Origin: Hippophae tibetana
Lineage: Eukaryota; Streptophyta; Magnoliopsida; Rosales; Elaeagnaceae
Direction: 5' to 3'
Assembly (NCBI GenBank): GCA_037013495.1
Contig: CM072810.1
Coordinates: forward strand, 52,066,843-52,130,842
DNA: 64,000 bases
Within the stretch, counting starts at the first letter, position 1, and each line of letters starts with the position of its first letter. The notes under the pieces were generated by a model. It was not told the DNA's origin, searched no databases, and saw only the letters and a list, made by a program, of their open reading frames with translations. A program made the translations under genes and the position numbers. Shown here piece after piece: positions 38,254 to 53,042 of the stretch.

Positions 38254-39559
38254 GGATGGTACCTACCTCGGTTTCATCATTCCATCTCCTGTAAGCGATC
38301 TTCACCTCTAAGTTGTGCTTTTATGGGATACAAATCGGATATCATGTTTTGATACCAAACATAGGAAAATAGCTAATCCTTCCTTCCTAAAGCGTAAGCT
38401 TTCAATACGGGACGCTTGAACTGCCACCCTTAATCCCCGTTCAATGCTCACAACAAGTCACGAGGATGTTACCCCCCGTGCACGACACAAGTCATTCTAA
38501 ATGACACTTGGAAACAACATAGAAAGGTTACCCACAACAACGAACCCAGGGATGGTTCTTACCTCGGTTGCATCATTCCGTCTCTTGTAAGCGAATTTCA
38601 CCTCTAACTTGTGCTTTTATGGGATACAAATCGGATATCATGTTTTGATACCAAACATAGGAAAATAGCTAATCCTTCCTTCCTAAAGCTTAAGCTTTCA
38701 ATACGGGACGCTTGAACTGTCACCCTTAATCCTCGTTCAAAGCTCACAACAAGTCACGAGGATGTTACCCCCCCGTGCACGACACAAGTCATTCTAAATG
38801 ACACTCGGAAACAACAAGGAAAGGTTACCCACAACAACGAACCCAGAGATGGTACTTACCTCGGTTGCATCATTCCGTCTCTTGTAAGCAAACTTCACCT
38901 CTAAGTTGTGCTTTTATGGGATACAAATCAGAGATCATGTTTTGATACCAAACATAGGAAAATAGATAATCCTTTCTTCCTAAAGCTTAAGCTTTCAATA
39001 CGGGACACTTGAACTGTCACCCTTAATCCTCGTTCATAGCTCACAACAAGTCACGAGGATGTTACCCCCCCGTGCACGACACAAGTCATTCTAAATGACA
39101 CTTGGAAACAACATAGAAAGGTTACCCACAACAACAAACCCAGGGATGGATACTTACCTCGGTTGCATCATTCCGTGTCTTGTAAGCGAACTTCACCTCG
39201 AACTTATGCTTTTATGGGATACAAATTCGGAGATCATGTTTTGATACCAAACATAGGAAAATAGCTAATCCTTCCTTCCTAAAGCTTAAGCTTTCAATAC
39301 GGGACGCTTGAACTGTCACCCTTAATCCTCGTTCAAAACTCACAACAAGTCACGAGGATGTTACCCCCCCGTGCACGACACAAGTCATTCTAAATGACAC
39401 TCGGAAACAACAAGGAAAGGTTACCCACTACAACGAACCCAGGGATGGTACTTACCTCGGTTGCATCATTCCGTCTCTTGTAAGCAAACTTCACCTCTAA
39501 GTTGTGCTTTTATGGGATACAAATCGGAGATCATGTTTTGATACCAAACATAGGAAAAT

Positions 39560-41690
39560 AGCTAATCCTTCCTTCCTAAAGCGTAAGCTTTCAATACGGG
39601 ACGCTTGAACTGCCACCCTTAATCTCCGTTCAAAGCTCACAACAAGTCACGAGGATGTTACCCCTCGTGCACGACACAAATCATTCTAAATGACACTTGG
39701 AAACAACAAAGAAAGGTTACCCACACCAACGAACCCAGGGATGGATACTTACCTCGGTTGCATCATTCCGTCTCTTGTAAGCGAACTTCACCTCGAACTT
39801 ATGCTTTTATGGGATACAAATTCGGAGATCATGTTTTGATACCAAACATAGGAAAACAGCTAATCCTTCCTTCCTAAAGCTTAAGCTTTCAATACGTGAT
39901 GCTTGAACTGTCACCCTTAATCCCCGTTCAAAGCTCACAACAAGTCACGAGGATGTTACCCCCCGTGCACGACACAAGTCATTCTAAATGACACATGGAA
40001 ACAACAAAGAAAGGTTACCCACACCAACGAACCCAGGGATGGTACTTACCTCGGTTGCATCATTCCATCTCTTGTAAGCGAACTTCACATCGAACTTGTG
40101 CTTTTATGGGACACAAACCTGAGATTATGTTTTGATACCAAACATAGGAAAACAGCTAATCCTTCCTTCCTAAAGCGTAAGCTTTCAATACGGGATGCTT
40201 GAACTGCCACCCTTAATCCCCGTTCAAAGCTCACAACAAGTCACGAGGATGTTACCCCCCGTGCACGACACAAGTCATTCTAAATGACACTTGGAAACAA
40301 CAAAGAAAGGTTACCCACAAAAACGAACCCAGGGATGGTACCTACCTCGGTTTCATCATTCCATCTCCTGTAAGCGAACTTCACATCGAACTTGTGCTTT
40401 TATGGGATACAAATCGGATATCATGTTTTGATACCAAACATAGGAAAATAGCTAATCCTTCCTTCCTAAAGCGTAAGCTTTCAATACGGGACGCTTGAAC
40501 TGCCACCCTTAATCCCCGTTCAAAGCTCACAACAAGTCACGAGGATGTTACCCCCCGTGCACGACACAAGTTATTCTAAATGACACATGGAAACAACAAA
40601 GAAAAGTTACCCACAACAACGAACCCAGGGATGGTACCTACCTCGGTTTCATCATTCCATCTCCTGTAAGCGAACTTCACCTCTAAGTTGTTCTTTTATG
40701 GGATACAAATCGGATATCATGTTTTGATACCAAACATAGGAAAATAGCTAATCCTTCCTTCCTAAAGCGTAAGCTTTCAATACGGGACGCTTGAACTGCC
40801 ACCCTTAATCCCCGTTCAAAGCTCACAACAAGTCACGAGGATGTTACCCCCCGTGCACGACACAAGTCATTCTAAATGACACATGGAAACAACAAAGAAA
40901 GGTTACCCACAACAACGAACCCAGGGATGGTACCTACCTCGGTTTCATCATTCCATCTCTTGTAAGCGAACTTCACATCGAACTTGTGCTTTTATGGGAC
41001 ACAAACCTGAGATTATGTTTTGATACCAAACATAGGAAAATAGCTAATCCTTCCTTCCTAAAGCGTAAGCTTTCAATACGGGACGCTTGAACTGCCACCC
41101 TTAATCCCCGTTCAAAGCTCACAACAAGTCACGAGGATGTTACCCCCCGTGCACGACACAAGTTATTCTAAATGACACTTGGAAACAACAAAGAAAGGTT
41201 ACCCACAACAACGAACCCAGGGATGGTACCTACCTCGGTTTCATCATTCCATCTCCTGTAAGCGAACTTCACCTCTAAGTTGTTCTTTTATGGGATACAA
41301 ATCGGATATCATGTTTTGATACCAAACATAGGAAAATAGCTAATCCTTCCTTCCTAAAGCGTAAGCTTTCAATACGGGACGCTTGAACTACCACCCTTAA
41401 CCTCCGTTCAAAGCTCACAACAAGTCACGAGGATGTTACCCCCCGTGCACGACACAAGTCATTCTAAATGACACTTGGAAACAACATAGAAAGGTTACCC
41501 ACAACAACGAACCCAGGGATGGTTCTTACCTCGGTTGCATCATTCCGTCTCTTGTAAGCGAATTTCACCTCTAACTTGTGCTTTTATGGGAGACAAATCG
41601 GATATCATGTTTTGATACCAAACATAGGAAAATAGCTAATCATTCCTTCCTAAAGCTTAAGCTTTCATTACGGGACGCTTGAACTATCAC
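39560..41690 (+). repeat. Mixed satellite stretch with cacatggaaac monomers
   Basis: Seven or so monomers without a long regular unit. Several carry gacacatggaaac (about 39990, 40580, 40880) where most monomers have gacacttggaaac, and two have gttattctaaatgac. A pair of roughly 590-bp periodic similarities is visible (40090 against 40960 types with gagattatg) but the edges are unclear. There is no gene. Confidence 0.7.
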
Positions 41691-44600
41691 CCTTAATCCT
41701 CGTTCAAAGCTCACAACAAGTCACGAGGATGTTACCCCCCCGTGCACGACACAAGTCATTCTAAATGACACTCGGAAACAACAAGGAAAGGTTACCCACA
41801 ACAACGAACCCAGGGATGGTACTTACCTCGGTTGCATCATTCCGTCTCTTGTAAGCAAACTTCACCTCTAAGTTGTGCTTTTATGGGATACAAATCGGAG
41901 ATCATGTTTTCATACCAAACATAGGAAAATAACTAATTTTTCCTTCCTAAAGCTTAAGCTTTCAATACGGGACGCTTGAACTGTCACCCTTAATCCTCGT
42001 TCATAGCTCACAACAAGTCACGAGGATGTTACCCCCCCGTGCACGACACAAGTCATTCTAAATGACACTTGGAAACAACATAGAAAGGTTACCCACAACA
42101 ACAAACCCAGGGATGGATACTTACCTCGGTTGCATCATTCCGTCTCTTGTAAGCGAACTTCACCTCGAACTTGTGCTTTTATGGGATACAAATTCGGAGA
42201 TCATGTTTTGATACCAAACATAGGAAAATAGCTAATCCTTCCTTCCTAAAGCTTAAGCTTTCAATACGGGACGCTTGAACTGTCACCCTTAATCCTCGTT
42301 CAAAGCTCACAACAAGTCACGAGGATGTTACCCCCCCGTGCACGACACAAGTCATTCTAAATGACACTCGGAAACAACAAGGAAAGGTTACCCACAACAA
42401 CGAACCCAGGGATGGTACTTACCTCGGTTGCATCATTCCGTCTCTTGTAAGCGAATTTCACCTCTAACTTGTGCTTTTATGGGATACAAATCGGATATCA
42501 TGTTTTGATACCAAACATAGGAAAATAGCTAATCCTTCCTTCCTAAAGCTTAAGCTTTCAATACGGGACGCTTGAACTGTCACCCTTAATCCTCGTTCAA
42601 AGCTCACAACAAGTCACGAGGATGTTACCCCCCCGTGCACGACACAAGTCATTCTAAATGACACTCGGAAACAACAAGGAAAGGTTACCCACAACAACGA
42701 ACCCAGGGATGGTACTTACCTCGGTTGCATCATTCCGTCTCTTGTAAGCGAATTTCACCTCTAACTTGTGCTTTTATGGGATACAAATCGGATATCATGT
42801 TTTGATACCAAACATAGGAAAATAGCTAATCCTTCCTTCCTAAAGCTTAAGCTTTCAATACGGGACGCTTGAACTGTCACCCTTAATCCTCGTTCAAAGC
42901 TCACAACAAGTCACGAGGATGTTACCCCCCCGTGCACGACACAAGTCATTCTAAATGACACTCGGAAACAACAAGGAAAGGTTACCCACAACAACGAACC
43001 CAGGGATGGTACTTACCTCGGTTGCATCATTCCGTCTCTTGTAAGCAAACTTCACCTCTAAGTTGTGCTTTTATGGGATACAAATCGGAGATCATGTTTT
43101 CATACCAAACATAGGAAAATAACTAATTTTTCCTTCCTAAAGCTTAAGCTTTCAATACGGGACGCTTGAACTGTCACCCTTAATCCTCGTTCATAGCTCA
43201 CAACAAGTCACGAGGATGTTACCCCCCCGTGCACGACACAAGTCATTCTAAATGACACTTGGAAACAACATAGAAAGGTTACCCACAACAACAAACCCAG
43301 GGATGGATACTTACCTCGGTTGCATCATTCCGTCTCTTGTAAGCGAACTTCACCTCGAACTTGTGCTTTTATGGGATACAAATTCGGAGATCATGTTTTG
43401 ATACCAAACATAGGAAAATAGCTAATCCTTCCTTCCTAAAGCTTAAGCTTTCAATACGGGACGCTTGAACTGTCAACCTTAATCCTCGTTCAAAGCTCAC
43501 AACAAGTCACGAGGATGTTACCCCCCCGTGCACGACACAAGTTATTCTAAATGACACTCGGAAACAACAAGGAAAGGTTACCCACAACAACGAACCCAGG
43601 GATGGTACTTACCTCGGTTGTATCATTCCGTCTCTTGTAAGCAAACTTCACCTCTAAGTTGTGCTTTTATGGGATACAAATCGGAGATCATGTTTTCATA
43701 CCAAACATAGGAAAATAACTAATTTTTCCTTCCTAAAGCTTAAGCTTTCAATACGGGACGCTTGAACTGTCACCCTTAATCCTCGTTCATAGCTCACAAC
43801 AAGTCACGAGGATGTTACCCCCCCGTGCACGACACAAGTCATTCTAAATGACACTTGGAAACAACATAGAAAGGTTACCCACAACAACAAACCCAGGGAT
43901 GGATACTTACCTCGGTTGCATCATTCCGTCTCTTGTAAGCGAACTTCACCTCGAACTTGTGCTTTTATGGGATACAAATTCGGAGATCATGTTTTGATAC
44001 CAAACATAGGAAAATAGCTAATCCTTCCTTCCTAAAGCTTAAGCTTTCAATACGGGACGCTTGAACTGTCACCCTTAATCCTCGTTCAAAGCTCACAACA
44101 AGTCACTAGGATGTTACCCCCCCGTGCACGACACAAGTCATTCTAAATGACACTCGGAAACAACAAGGAAAGGTTACCCACAACAACGAACCCAGGGATG
44201 GTACTTACCTCGGTTGCATCATTCCGTCTCTTGTAAGCGAATTTCACCTCTAACTTGTGCTTTTATGGGATACAAATCGGATATCATGTTTTGATACCAA
44301 ACATAGGAAAATAGCTAATCCTTCCTTCCTAAAGCTTAAGCTTTCAATACGGGACGCTTGAACTGTCACCCTTAATCCTCGTTCAAAGCTCACAACAAGT
44401 CACGAGGATGTTACCCCCCCGTGCACGACACAAGTCATTCTAAATGACACTCGGAAACAACAAGGAAAGGTTACCCACAACAACGAACCCAGGGATGGTA
44501 CTTACCTCGGTTGCATCATTCCGTCTCTTGTAAGCAAACTTCACCTCTAAGTTGTGCTTTTATGGGATACAAATCGGAGATCATGTTTTCATACCAAACA

Positions 44601-45180
44601 TAGGAAAATAACTAATTTTTCCTTCCTAAAGCTTAAGCTTTCAATACGGGACGCTTGAACTGTCACCCTTAATCCTCGTTCATAGCTCACAACAAGTCAC
44701 GAGGATGTTACCCCCCCGTGCACGACACAAGTCATTCTAAATGACACTTGGAAACAACATAGAAAGGTTACCCACAACAACAAACCCAGGGATGGATACT
44801 TACCTCGGTTGCATCATTCCGTCTCTTGTAAGCGAACTTCACCTCGAACTTGTGCTTTTATAGGATACAAATTCGGAGATCATGTTTTGATACCAAACAT
44901 AGGAAAATAGCTAATCCTTCCTTCCTAAAGCTTAAGCTTTCAATACGGGACGCTTGAACTGTCACCCTTAATCCTCGTTCAAAGCTCACAACAAGTCACG
45001 AGGATGTTACCCCCCCGTGCACGACACAAGTCATTCTAAATGACACTCGGAAACAACAAGGAAAGGTTACCCACAACAACGAACCCAGGGATGGTACTTA
45101 CCTCGGTTGTATCATTCCGTCTCTTGTAAGCAAACTTCACCTCTAAGTTGTGCTTTTATGGGATACAAATCGGAGATCAT
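41690..45180 (+). repeat. Irregular 2-, 3- and 4-mer duplications of one variant set
   Basis: A distinctive monomer with ttttcataccaaac and aactaatttttcc occurs at 41901, 43091, 43687 and 44580 (positions of atcatgtttt). The spacings are 1,190, 596 and 893 bp, that is 4, 2 and 3 monomers. Each is followed by an acaaacccagggatggatac monomer. The changing spacing with the same content shows repeated unequal exchange out of register. Confidence 0.85.
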
Positions 45181-46869
45181 GTTTTGATACCAAACATAGG
45201 AAAATAGCTAATCCTTCCTTCCTAAAGCGTAAGCTTTCAATACGGGACGCTTGAACTTCCACCCTTAATCTCCGTTCAAAGCTCACAACAAGTCACGAGG
45301 ATGTTACCCCCCGTGCACGACACAAATCATTCTAAATGACACTTGGAAACAACAAAGAAAGGTTACCCACACCAACGAACCCAGGGATGGTACCTACCTC
45401 GGTTTCCTCATTCCATCTCCTGTAAGCGAACTTCACCTCTAAGTTGTGCTTTTATGGGATACAAATCAGATATCATGTTTTGATACCAAACATAGGAAAA
45501 TAGCTAATCCTTCCTTCCTAAAGCGTAAGCTTTCAATACGGGACGCTTGAACTGCCACCCTTAATCCCCGTTCAAAGCTCACAACAAGTCACGAGGATGT
45601 TACCCCCCGTGCACGACACAAGTCATTCTAAATGACACTTGGAAACAACAAAGAAAGGTTACCCACAACAACGAACCCAGGGATGGTACCTACCTCGGTT
45701 TCATCATTCCATCTCTTGTAAGCGAACTTCACATCGAACTTGTGCTTTTATGGGACACAAACCTGAGATTATGTTTTGATACCAAACATAGGAAAATAGC
45801 TAATCCTTCCTTCCTAAAGCGTAAGCTTTCAATACGGGACGCTTGAACTGCCACCCTTAATCCCCGTTCAAAGCTCACAACAAGTCACGAGGATGTTACC
45901 CCACGTGCACGACACAAGTCATTCTAAATGACACTTGGAAACAACAAAGAAAGGTTACCCACAACAACGAACCCAGGGATGGTACCTACCTCGGTTTCAT
46001 CATTCCATCTCCTGTAAGCGAACTTCACCTCTAAGTTGTGCTTTTATGGGAAACATATCGGATATCATGTTTTGATACCAAACATAGGAAAATAGCTAAT
46101 CCTTCCTTCCTAAAGCGTAAGCTTTCAATACGGGACGCTTGAACTGCCACCCTTAATCCCCGTTCAAAGCTCACAACAAGTCACGTGGATGTTACCCCCC
46201 GTGCACGACACAAGTCATTCTAAATGACACTTGGAAACAACATAGAAAGGTTACCCACAACAACGAACCCAGGGATGGTTCTTACCTCGGTTGCATCATT
46301 CCGTCTCTTGTAAGCGAATTTCACCTCTAACTTGTGCTTTTATGGGATACAAATCGGATATCATGTTTTGATACCAAACATAGGAAAATAGCTAATCCTT
46401 CCTTCCTAAAGCTTAAGCTTTCAATACGGGACGCTTGAACTGCCACCCTTAATCCCCGTTCAAAGCTCACACCAAGTCACGAGGATGTTACACCCCGTGC
46501 ACGACACAAGTCATTCAAAATGACACTTGGAAACAACATAGAAAGGTTACCCACAACAACGAACCCAGGGATGGTACTTACCTCGGTTTCATCATTACGT
46601 ATCTTGTAAGCGAACTTCACCTCTAAGTTGTGCTTTTATGGGATACAAATCGGAGATCATGTTTTGATACCAAACATAGGAAAAATAGCTAATCCTTCCT
46701 TCCTAAAGCTTAAGCTTTCAATACGGGACGCTTGAACTGTCACCCTTAATCCTCGTTCAAAGCTCACAACAAGTCACGAGGATGTTACCCCCCCGTGCAC
46801 GACACAAGTCATTCTAAATGACACTCGGAAACAACAAGGAAAGGTTACCCACAACAACGAACCCAGGGA

Positions 46870-49280
46870 TGGTACTTACCTCGGTTGCATCATTCCGTCT
46901 CTTTTAAGCAAACTTCACCTCTAAGTTGTGCTTTTATGGGATACAAATCGGAGATCATGTTTTGATACCAAACATAGGAAAATAGCTAATCCTTCCTTCC
47001 TAAAGCTTAAGCTTTCAATACGGGACGCTTGAACTGTCACCCTTAATCCTCGTTCATAGCTCACAACAAGTCACGAGGATGTTACCCCCCCGTGCACGAC
47101 ACAAGTCATTCTAAATGACACTTGGAAACAACATAGAAAGGTTACCCACAACAACAAACCCAGGGATAGATACTTACCTCGGTTGCATCATTCCGTCTCT
47201 TGTAAACGAACTTCACCTCGAACTTATGCTTTTATGGGATACAAATTCGGAGATCATGTTTTGATACCAAACATAGGAAAATAGCTAATCCTTCCTTCCT
47301 AAAGCTTAAGCTTTCAATACGGGACGCTTGAACTGTCACCCTTAATCCTCGTTCAAAGCTCACAACAAGTCACGAGGATGTTACCCCCCCGTGCACGACA
47401 CAAGTCATTCTAAATGACACTTGGAAACAACAAAGAAAGGTTACCCACAACAACGAACCCAGGGATGGTACCTACCTCGGTTTCATCATTCCATCTCCTG
47501 TAAGCGAACTTCACCTCTAAGTTGTGCTTTTATGGGATACAAATCGGATATCATGTTTTGATACCAAACATAGGAAAATAGCTAATCCTTCCTTCCTAAA
47601 GCGTAAGCTTTTAATACGGGACGCTTGAACTACCACCCTTAATCCCCGTTCAAAGCTCACAACAAGTCACGAGGATGTTACCCCCCGTGCACGACACAAG
47701 TCATTCTAAATGACACTTGGAAACAACATAGAAAGGTTACCCACAACAACGAACCCAGGGATGGTTCTTACCTCGGTTGCATCATTCCGTCTCTTGTAAG
47801 CGAATTTCACCTCTAACTTGGGCTTTTATGGGATACAAATCGGATATCATGTTTTGATACCAAACATAGGAAAATAGCTAATCCTTCCTTCCTAAAGCTT
47901 AAGCTTTCAATACGGGACGCTTGAACTGTCACCCTTAATCCTCATTCCAAGCTCACAACAAGTCACGAGGATGTTACCCCCCCGTGCACGACACAAGTCA
48001 TTATATATGACACTCGGAAACAACAAGGAAAGGTTACCCACAACAACGAACCCAGGGATGGTACTTACCTCGGTTGCATCATTCCGTCTCTTTTAAGCAA
48101 ACTTCACCTCTAAGTTGTGCTTTTATGGGATACAAATCGGAGATCATGTTTTGATACCAAACATAGGAAAATAGCTAATCCTTCCTTCCTAAAGCTTAAG
48201 CTTTCAATACGGGACGCTTGAACTGTCACCCTTAATCCTCGTTCATAGCTCACAACAAGTCACGAGGATGTTACCCCCCCGTGCACGACACAAGTCATTC
48301 TAAATGACACTTGGAAACAACATAGAAAGGTTACCCACAACAACAAACCCAGGGATAGATACTTACCTCGGTTGCATCATTCCGTCTCTTGTAAACGAAC
48401 TTCACCTCGAACTTATGCTTTTATGGGATACAAATTCGGAGATCATGTTTTGATACCAAACATAGGAAAATAGCTAATCCTTCCTTCCTAAAGCTTAAGC
48501 TTTCAATACGGGACGCTTGAACTGTCACCCTTAATCCTCGTTCAAAGCTCACAACAAGTCACGAGGATGTTACCCCCCCCGTGCACGACACAAGTCATTC
48601 TAAATGACACTTGGAAACAACAAAGAAAGGTTACCCACAACAACGAACCCAGGGATGGTACCTACCTCGGTTTCATCATTCCATCTCCTGTAAGCGAACT
48701 TCACCTCTAAGTTGTGCTTTTATGGGATACAAATCGGATATCATGTTTTGATACCAAACATAGGAAAATAGCTAATCCTTCCTTCCTAAAGCGTAAGCTT
48801 TTAATACGGGACGCTTGAACTACCACCCTTAATCCCCGTTCAAAGCTCACAACAAGTCACGAGGATGTTACCCCCCGTGCACGACACAAGTCATTCTAAA
48901 TGACACTTGGAAACAACATAGAAAGGTTACCCACAACAACGAACCCAGGGATGGTTCTTACCTCGGTTGCATCATTCCGTCTCTTGTAAGCGAATTTCAC
49001 CTCTAACTTGGGCTTTTATGGGATACAAATCGGATATCATGTTTTGATACCAAACATAGGAAAATAGCTAATCCTTCCTTCCTAAAGCTTAAGCTTTCAA
49101 TACGGGACGCTTGAACTGTCACCCTTAATCCTCATTCCAAGCTCACAACAAGTCACGAGGATGTTACCCCCCCGTGCACGACACAAGTCATTATATATGA
49201 CACTCGGAAACAACAAGGAAAGGTTACCCACAACAACGAACCCAGGGATGGTACTTACCTCGGTTGCATCATTCCGTCTC
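46870..49280 (+). repeat. 4-mer higher-order repeat, 1,189/1,190 bp x 2
   Basis: gtctcttttaagc falls at 46897, 48086 and 49276; gggatagat at 47163 and 48352; gtcattatatatgac near 48001 and 49191. The 1-bp difference is an extra C in the tract near 48580 (8 C). Differences between the two copies are very few. Confidence 0.88.
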
Positions 49281-52200
49281 TTTTAAGCAAACTTCACCTC
49301 TAAGTTGTGCTTTTATGGGATACAAATCGGAGATCATGTTTTCATACCAAACATAGGAAAATAGCTAATCCTTCCTTCCTAAAGCTTAAGCTTTCAATAC
49401 GGGACGCTTGAACTGTCACCCTTAATCCTCGTTCATAGCTCACAACAAGTCACGAGGATGTTACCCCCCCGTGCACGACACAAGTCATTCTAAATGACAC
49501 TTGGAAACAACATAGAAAGGTTACCCACAACAACAAACCCAGGGATGGATACTTACCTCGGTTGCATCATTCCGTCTCTTGTAAACGAAATTCACCTCGA
49601 ACTTATGCTTTTATGGGATACAAATTCGGAGATCATGTTTTGATACCAAACATAGGAAAATAGCTAATCCTTCCTTCCTAAAGCGTTAGCTTTCAATACG
49701 GGACGCTTGAACTGCCACCCTTAATCTCCGTTCAAAGCTCACAACAAGTCACGAGGATGTTACCCCCCCGTGCACGACACAAATCATTCTAAATGACACT
49801 TGGAAACAACAAAGAAAGGTTACCCACACCAACGAACCCAGGGATGGTACCTACATCGGTTTGATCATTCCATCTCTTGTAAGCGAACTTCACATCGAAC
49901 TTGTGCTTTTATAGGACACAAACCTGAGATTATGTTTTGATACCAAACATAGGAAAATAGCTAATCCTTCCTTCCTAAAGCGTAAGCTTTCAATACGGGA
50001 CGCTTGAACTGCCACCCTTAATCCCCGTTCAAAGCTCACAACAAGTCACGAGGATGTTACCCCCCGTGCACGACACAAGTCATTCTAAATGACACTTGGA
50101 AACATCAAAAAAGGTTACCCACAACAACGAACCCAGGGATGGTACCTACCTCGGTTTCATCATTCCATCTCCTGTAATCGAACTTCACCTCTAAGTTGTT
50201 CTTTTATGGCATACAAATCGGATATCATGTTTTGATACCAAACATAGGAAAATAGCTAATCCTTCCTTCCTAAAGCGTAAGCTTTCAATACGGGACGCTT
50301 GAACTACCACCCTTAATCCCCGTTCAAAGCTCACAACAAGTCACGAGGATGTTACCCCCCGTGCACGACACAAGTCATTCTAAATGACACTTGGAAACAA
50401 CATAGAAAGGTTACCCACAACAACGAACCCAGGGATGGTTCTTACCTCGGTTGCATCATTCCGTCTCTTGTAAGCGAACTTCACCTCTAAGTTGTGCTTT
50501 TATGGGATACAAATCGGAGATCATGTTTTGATACCAAACATAGGAAAATAGCTAATCATTCCTTCCTAAAGCTTAAGCTTTCAATACGGGACGCTTGAAC
50601 TGTCACCCTTAATCCTCGTTCAAAGCTCACAACAAGTCACGAGGATGTTACCCCCCGTGCACGACACAAGTCATTCTAAATGACACTCGGAAACAACAAG
50701 GAAAGGTTACCCACAACAACGAACCCAGGGATGGTACTTACCTCGGTTGCATCATTCCGTCTCTTGTAAGCAAACTTCACCTCTAAGTTGTGCTTTTATG
50801 GGATACAAATCGGAGATCATGTTTTGATACCAAACATAGGAAAATAGCTAATCCTTCCTTCCTAAAGCTTAAGCTTTCAATACGGGACGCTTGAACTGTC
50901 ACCCTTAATCCTCGTTCATAGCTCACAACAAGTCACGAGGATGTTACCCCCCCGTGCACGACACAAGTCATTCTAAATGACACTTGGAAACAACATAGAA
51001 AGGTTACCCACAACAACAAACCCAGGGATGGATACTTACCTCGGTTGCATCATTCCGTCTCTTGTAAGCGAACTTCACCTCGAACTTGTGCTTTTATGGG
51101 ATACAAATTCGGAGATCATGTTTTGATACCAAACATAGGAAAATAGCTAACCCTTCCTTCCTAAAGCTTAAGCTTTCAATACGGGACGCTTGAACTGTCA
51201 CGCTTAATCCTCGTTCAAAGCTCACAACAAGTCACGAGGATGTTACCCCCCCGTGCACGACACAAGTCATTCTAAATGACACTCGGAAACAACAAAGAAA
51301 GGTTACCCACAACAACGAACCCAGGGATGGTACTTACCTCAGTTGCATCATTCCGTTTCTTGTAAGGAAACTTCACCTCTAAGTTGTGCTTTTATGGGAT
51401 AGAAATCGGAGATCATGTTTTGATACCAAACATAGGAAAATAGGTAATCCTTCCTTCCTAAAGCTTAAGCTTTCAATACGGGACGCTTGAACTGTCACCC
51501 TTAATCCTCGTTCAAAGCTCACAACAAGTCACGAGGATGTTAACCCCCCGTGCACGACACAAGTCATTCTAAATGACACTTGGAAACAACAAGGAAAGGT
51601 TACCCTCAACAACGAACCCAGGGATGGTACTTACCTCGGTTGCATCATTCCGTCTCTTGTAAGCGAAGTTTACCTCGAACTTGTGCTTTTATGGGACACA
51701 AACCTGAGATCATGTTTTGATACCAAACATAGGAAAATAGCTAATCCTTCCTTCCAAAAGCTTAAGCTTTCAATACGGGACGCTTGAACTGTCACCCTTA
51801 ATCCTCGTTCAAAACTCACACCAAGTCAAGAGGATGTTACCCCCCATGCACGACACAAGTCATTCTAAATGACACTTGGAAACAACATAGAAAGGCTACC
51901 CACAACAACGAACCCAGGGATGGTTCTTACCTCGGTTGCATCATTCCGTCTCTTGTAAGCGAATTTCACCTCTAACTTGTGCTTTTATGGGATACAAATC
52001 GGAGATCATATTTTTATACCAAATATTGGAAAATAGTTAATCCTTCCTTCCTAAAGCTTAAGCTTTCCATACGGGACGCTTGAACTGTCACCCTTAATCC
52101 TCGTTCAAAGATCACAACAAGTCACGAGGCTGTTACCCCCCGTGCACGACACAAGTCATTCTAAATGACACTTGGAAACAACATAGAAAGGTTACCCACA

Positions 52201-53025
52201 ACAACAAACCCAGGGATGGTACTTACCTCGGTTGCATCATTCCGTCTCTTGTAAGCGAACTACACCTCGAACTTGTCCTTTTATGGGATACAAATTCGGA
52301 GATCATGTTTTGATACCAAACATAGGAAAATAGCTAATCCTTCCTTCCTAAAGCTTAAGCTTTCAATACGGGACGCTTGAACTGTCACCCTTAATCCTCG
52401 TTCAAAGCTCACAACAAGTCACGAGGATGTTACCCCCCCGGGCACGACACAAGTCATTCTAAATGACACTCGGAAACAACAAGGAAAGGTTACCCACAAC
52501 AACGAACCCAGGGATGGTACTTACCTCGGTTGCATCATTCTGTCTCTGGTAAGCGAACTTCACATCAAACTTGTGCTTTTATGGGACACAAACCTGAGAT
52601 CATGTTTTGATACCAAACATAGGAAAATAGCTAATCCTTCCTTCCTAAAGCGTAAGCTTTCAATACGGGACGCTTGAACTGCCACCCTTAATCTCCGTTC
52701 AAAGCTCACAACAAGTCACGAGGATGTTACCCCCCGTGCACGACACAAATCATTCTAAATGACACTTGGAAACAACAAAGAAAGGTTACCCACACCAACG
52801 AACCCAGGGATGGTACCTACCTCGGTTTCCTCATTCCATCTCCTGTAAGCGAACTTCACCTCTAAGTTGTCCTTTTATGGGATACAAATCGGATATCATG
52901 TTTTGATACCAAACATAGGAAAATAGCTAATCCTTCCTTCCTAAAGCTTAAGCTTTCAATACGGGACGCTTGAACTGTCACCCTTAATCCTCATTCAAAG
53001 CTCACAACAAGTCACGAGGATGTTA

Positions 53026-53042
53026 CCCCCCCCCCCCCCCCC
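53026..53042 (+). repeat. C17 tract in a satellite monomer
   Basis: The tail C-run is 17 uninterrupted C followed by gtgcacgac, without the T that interrupts the tracts of the left third. Upstream is tcattcaaagctcacaacaagtcacgagg. Confidence 0.92.
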
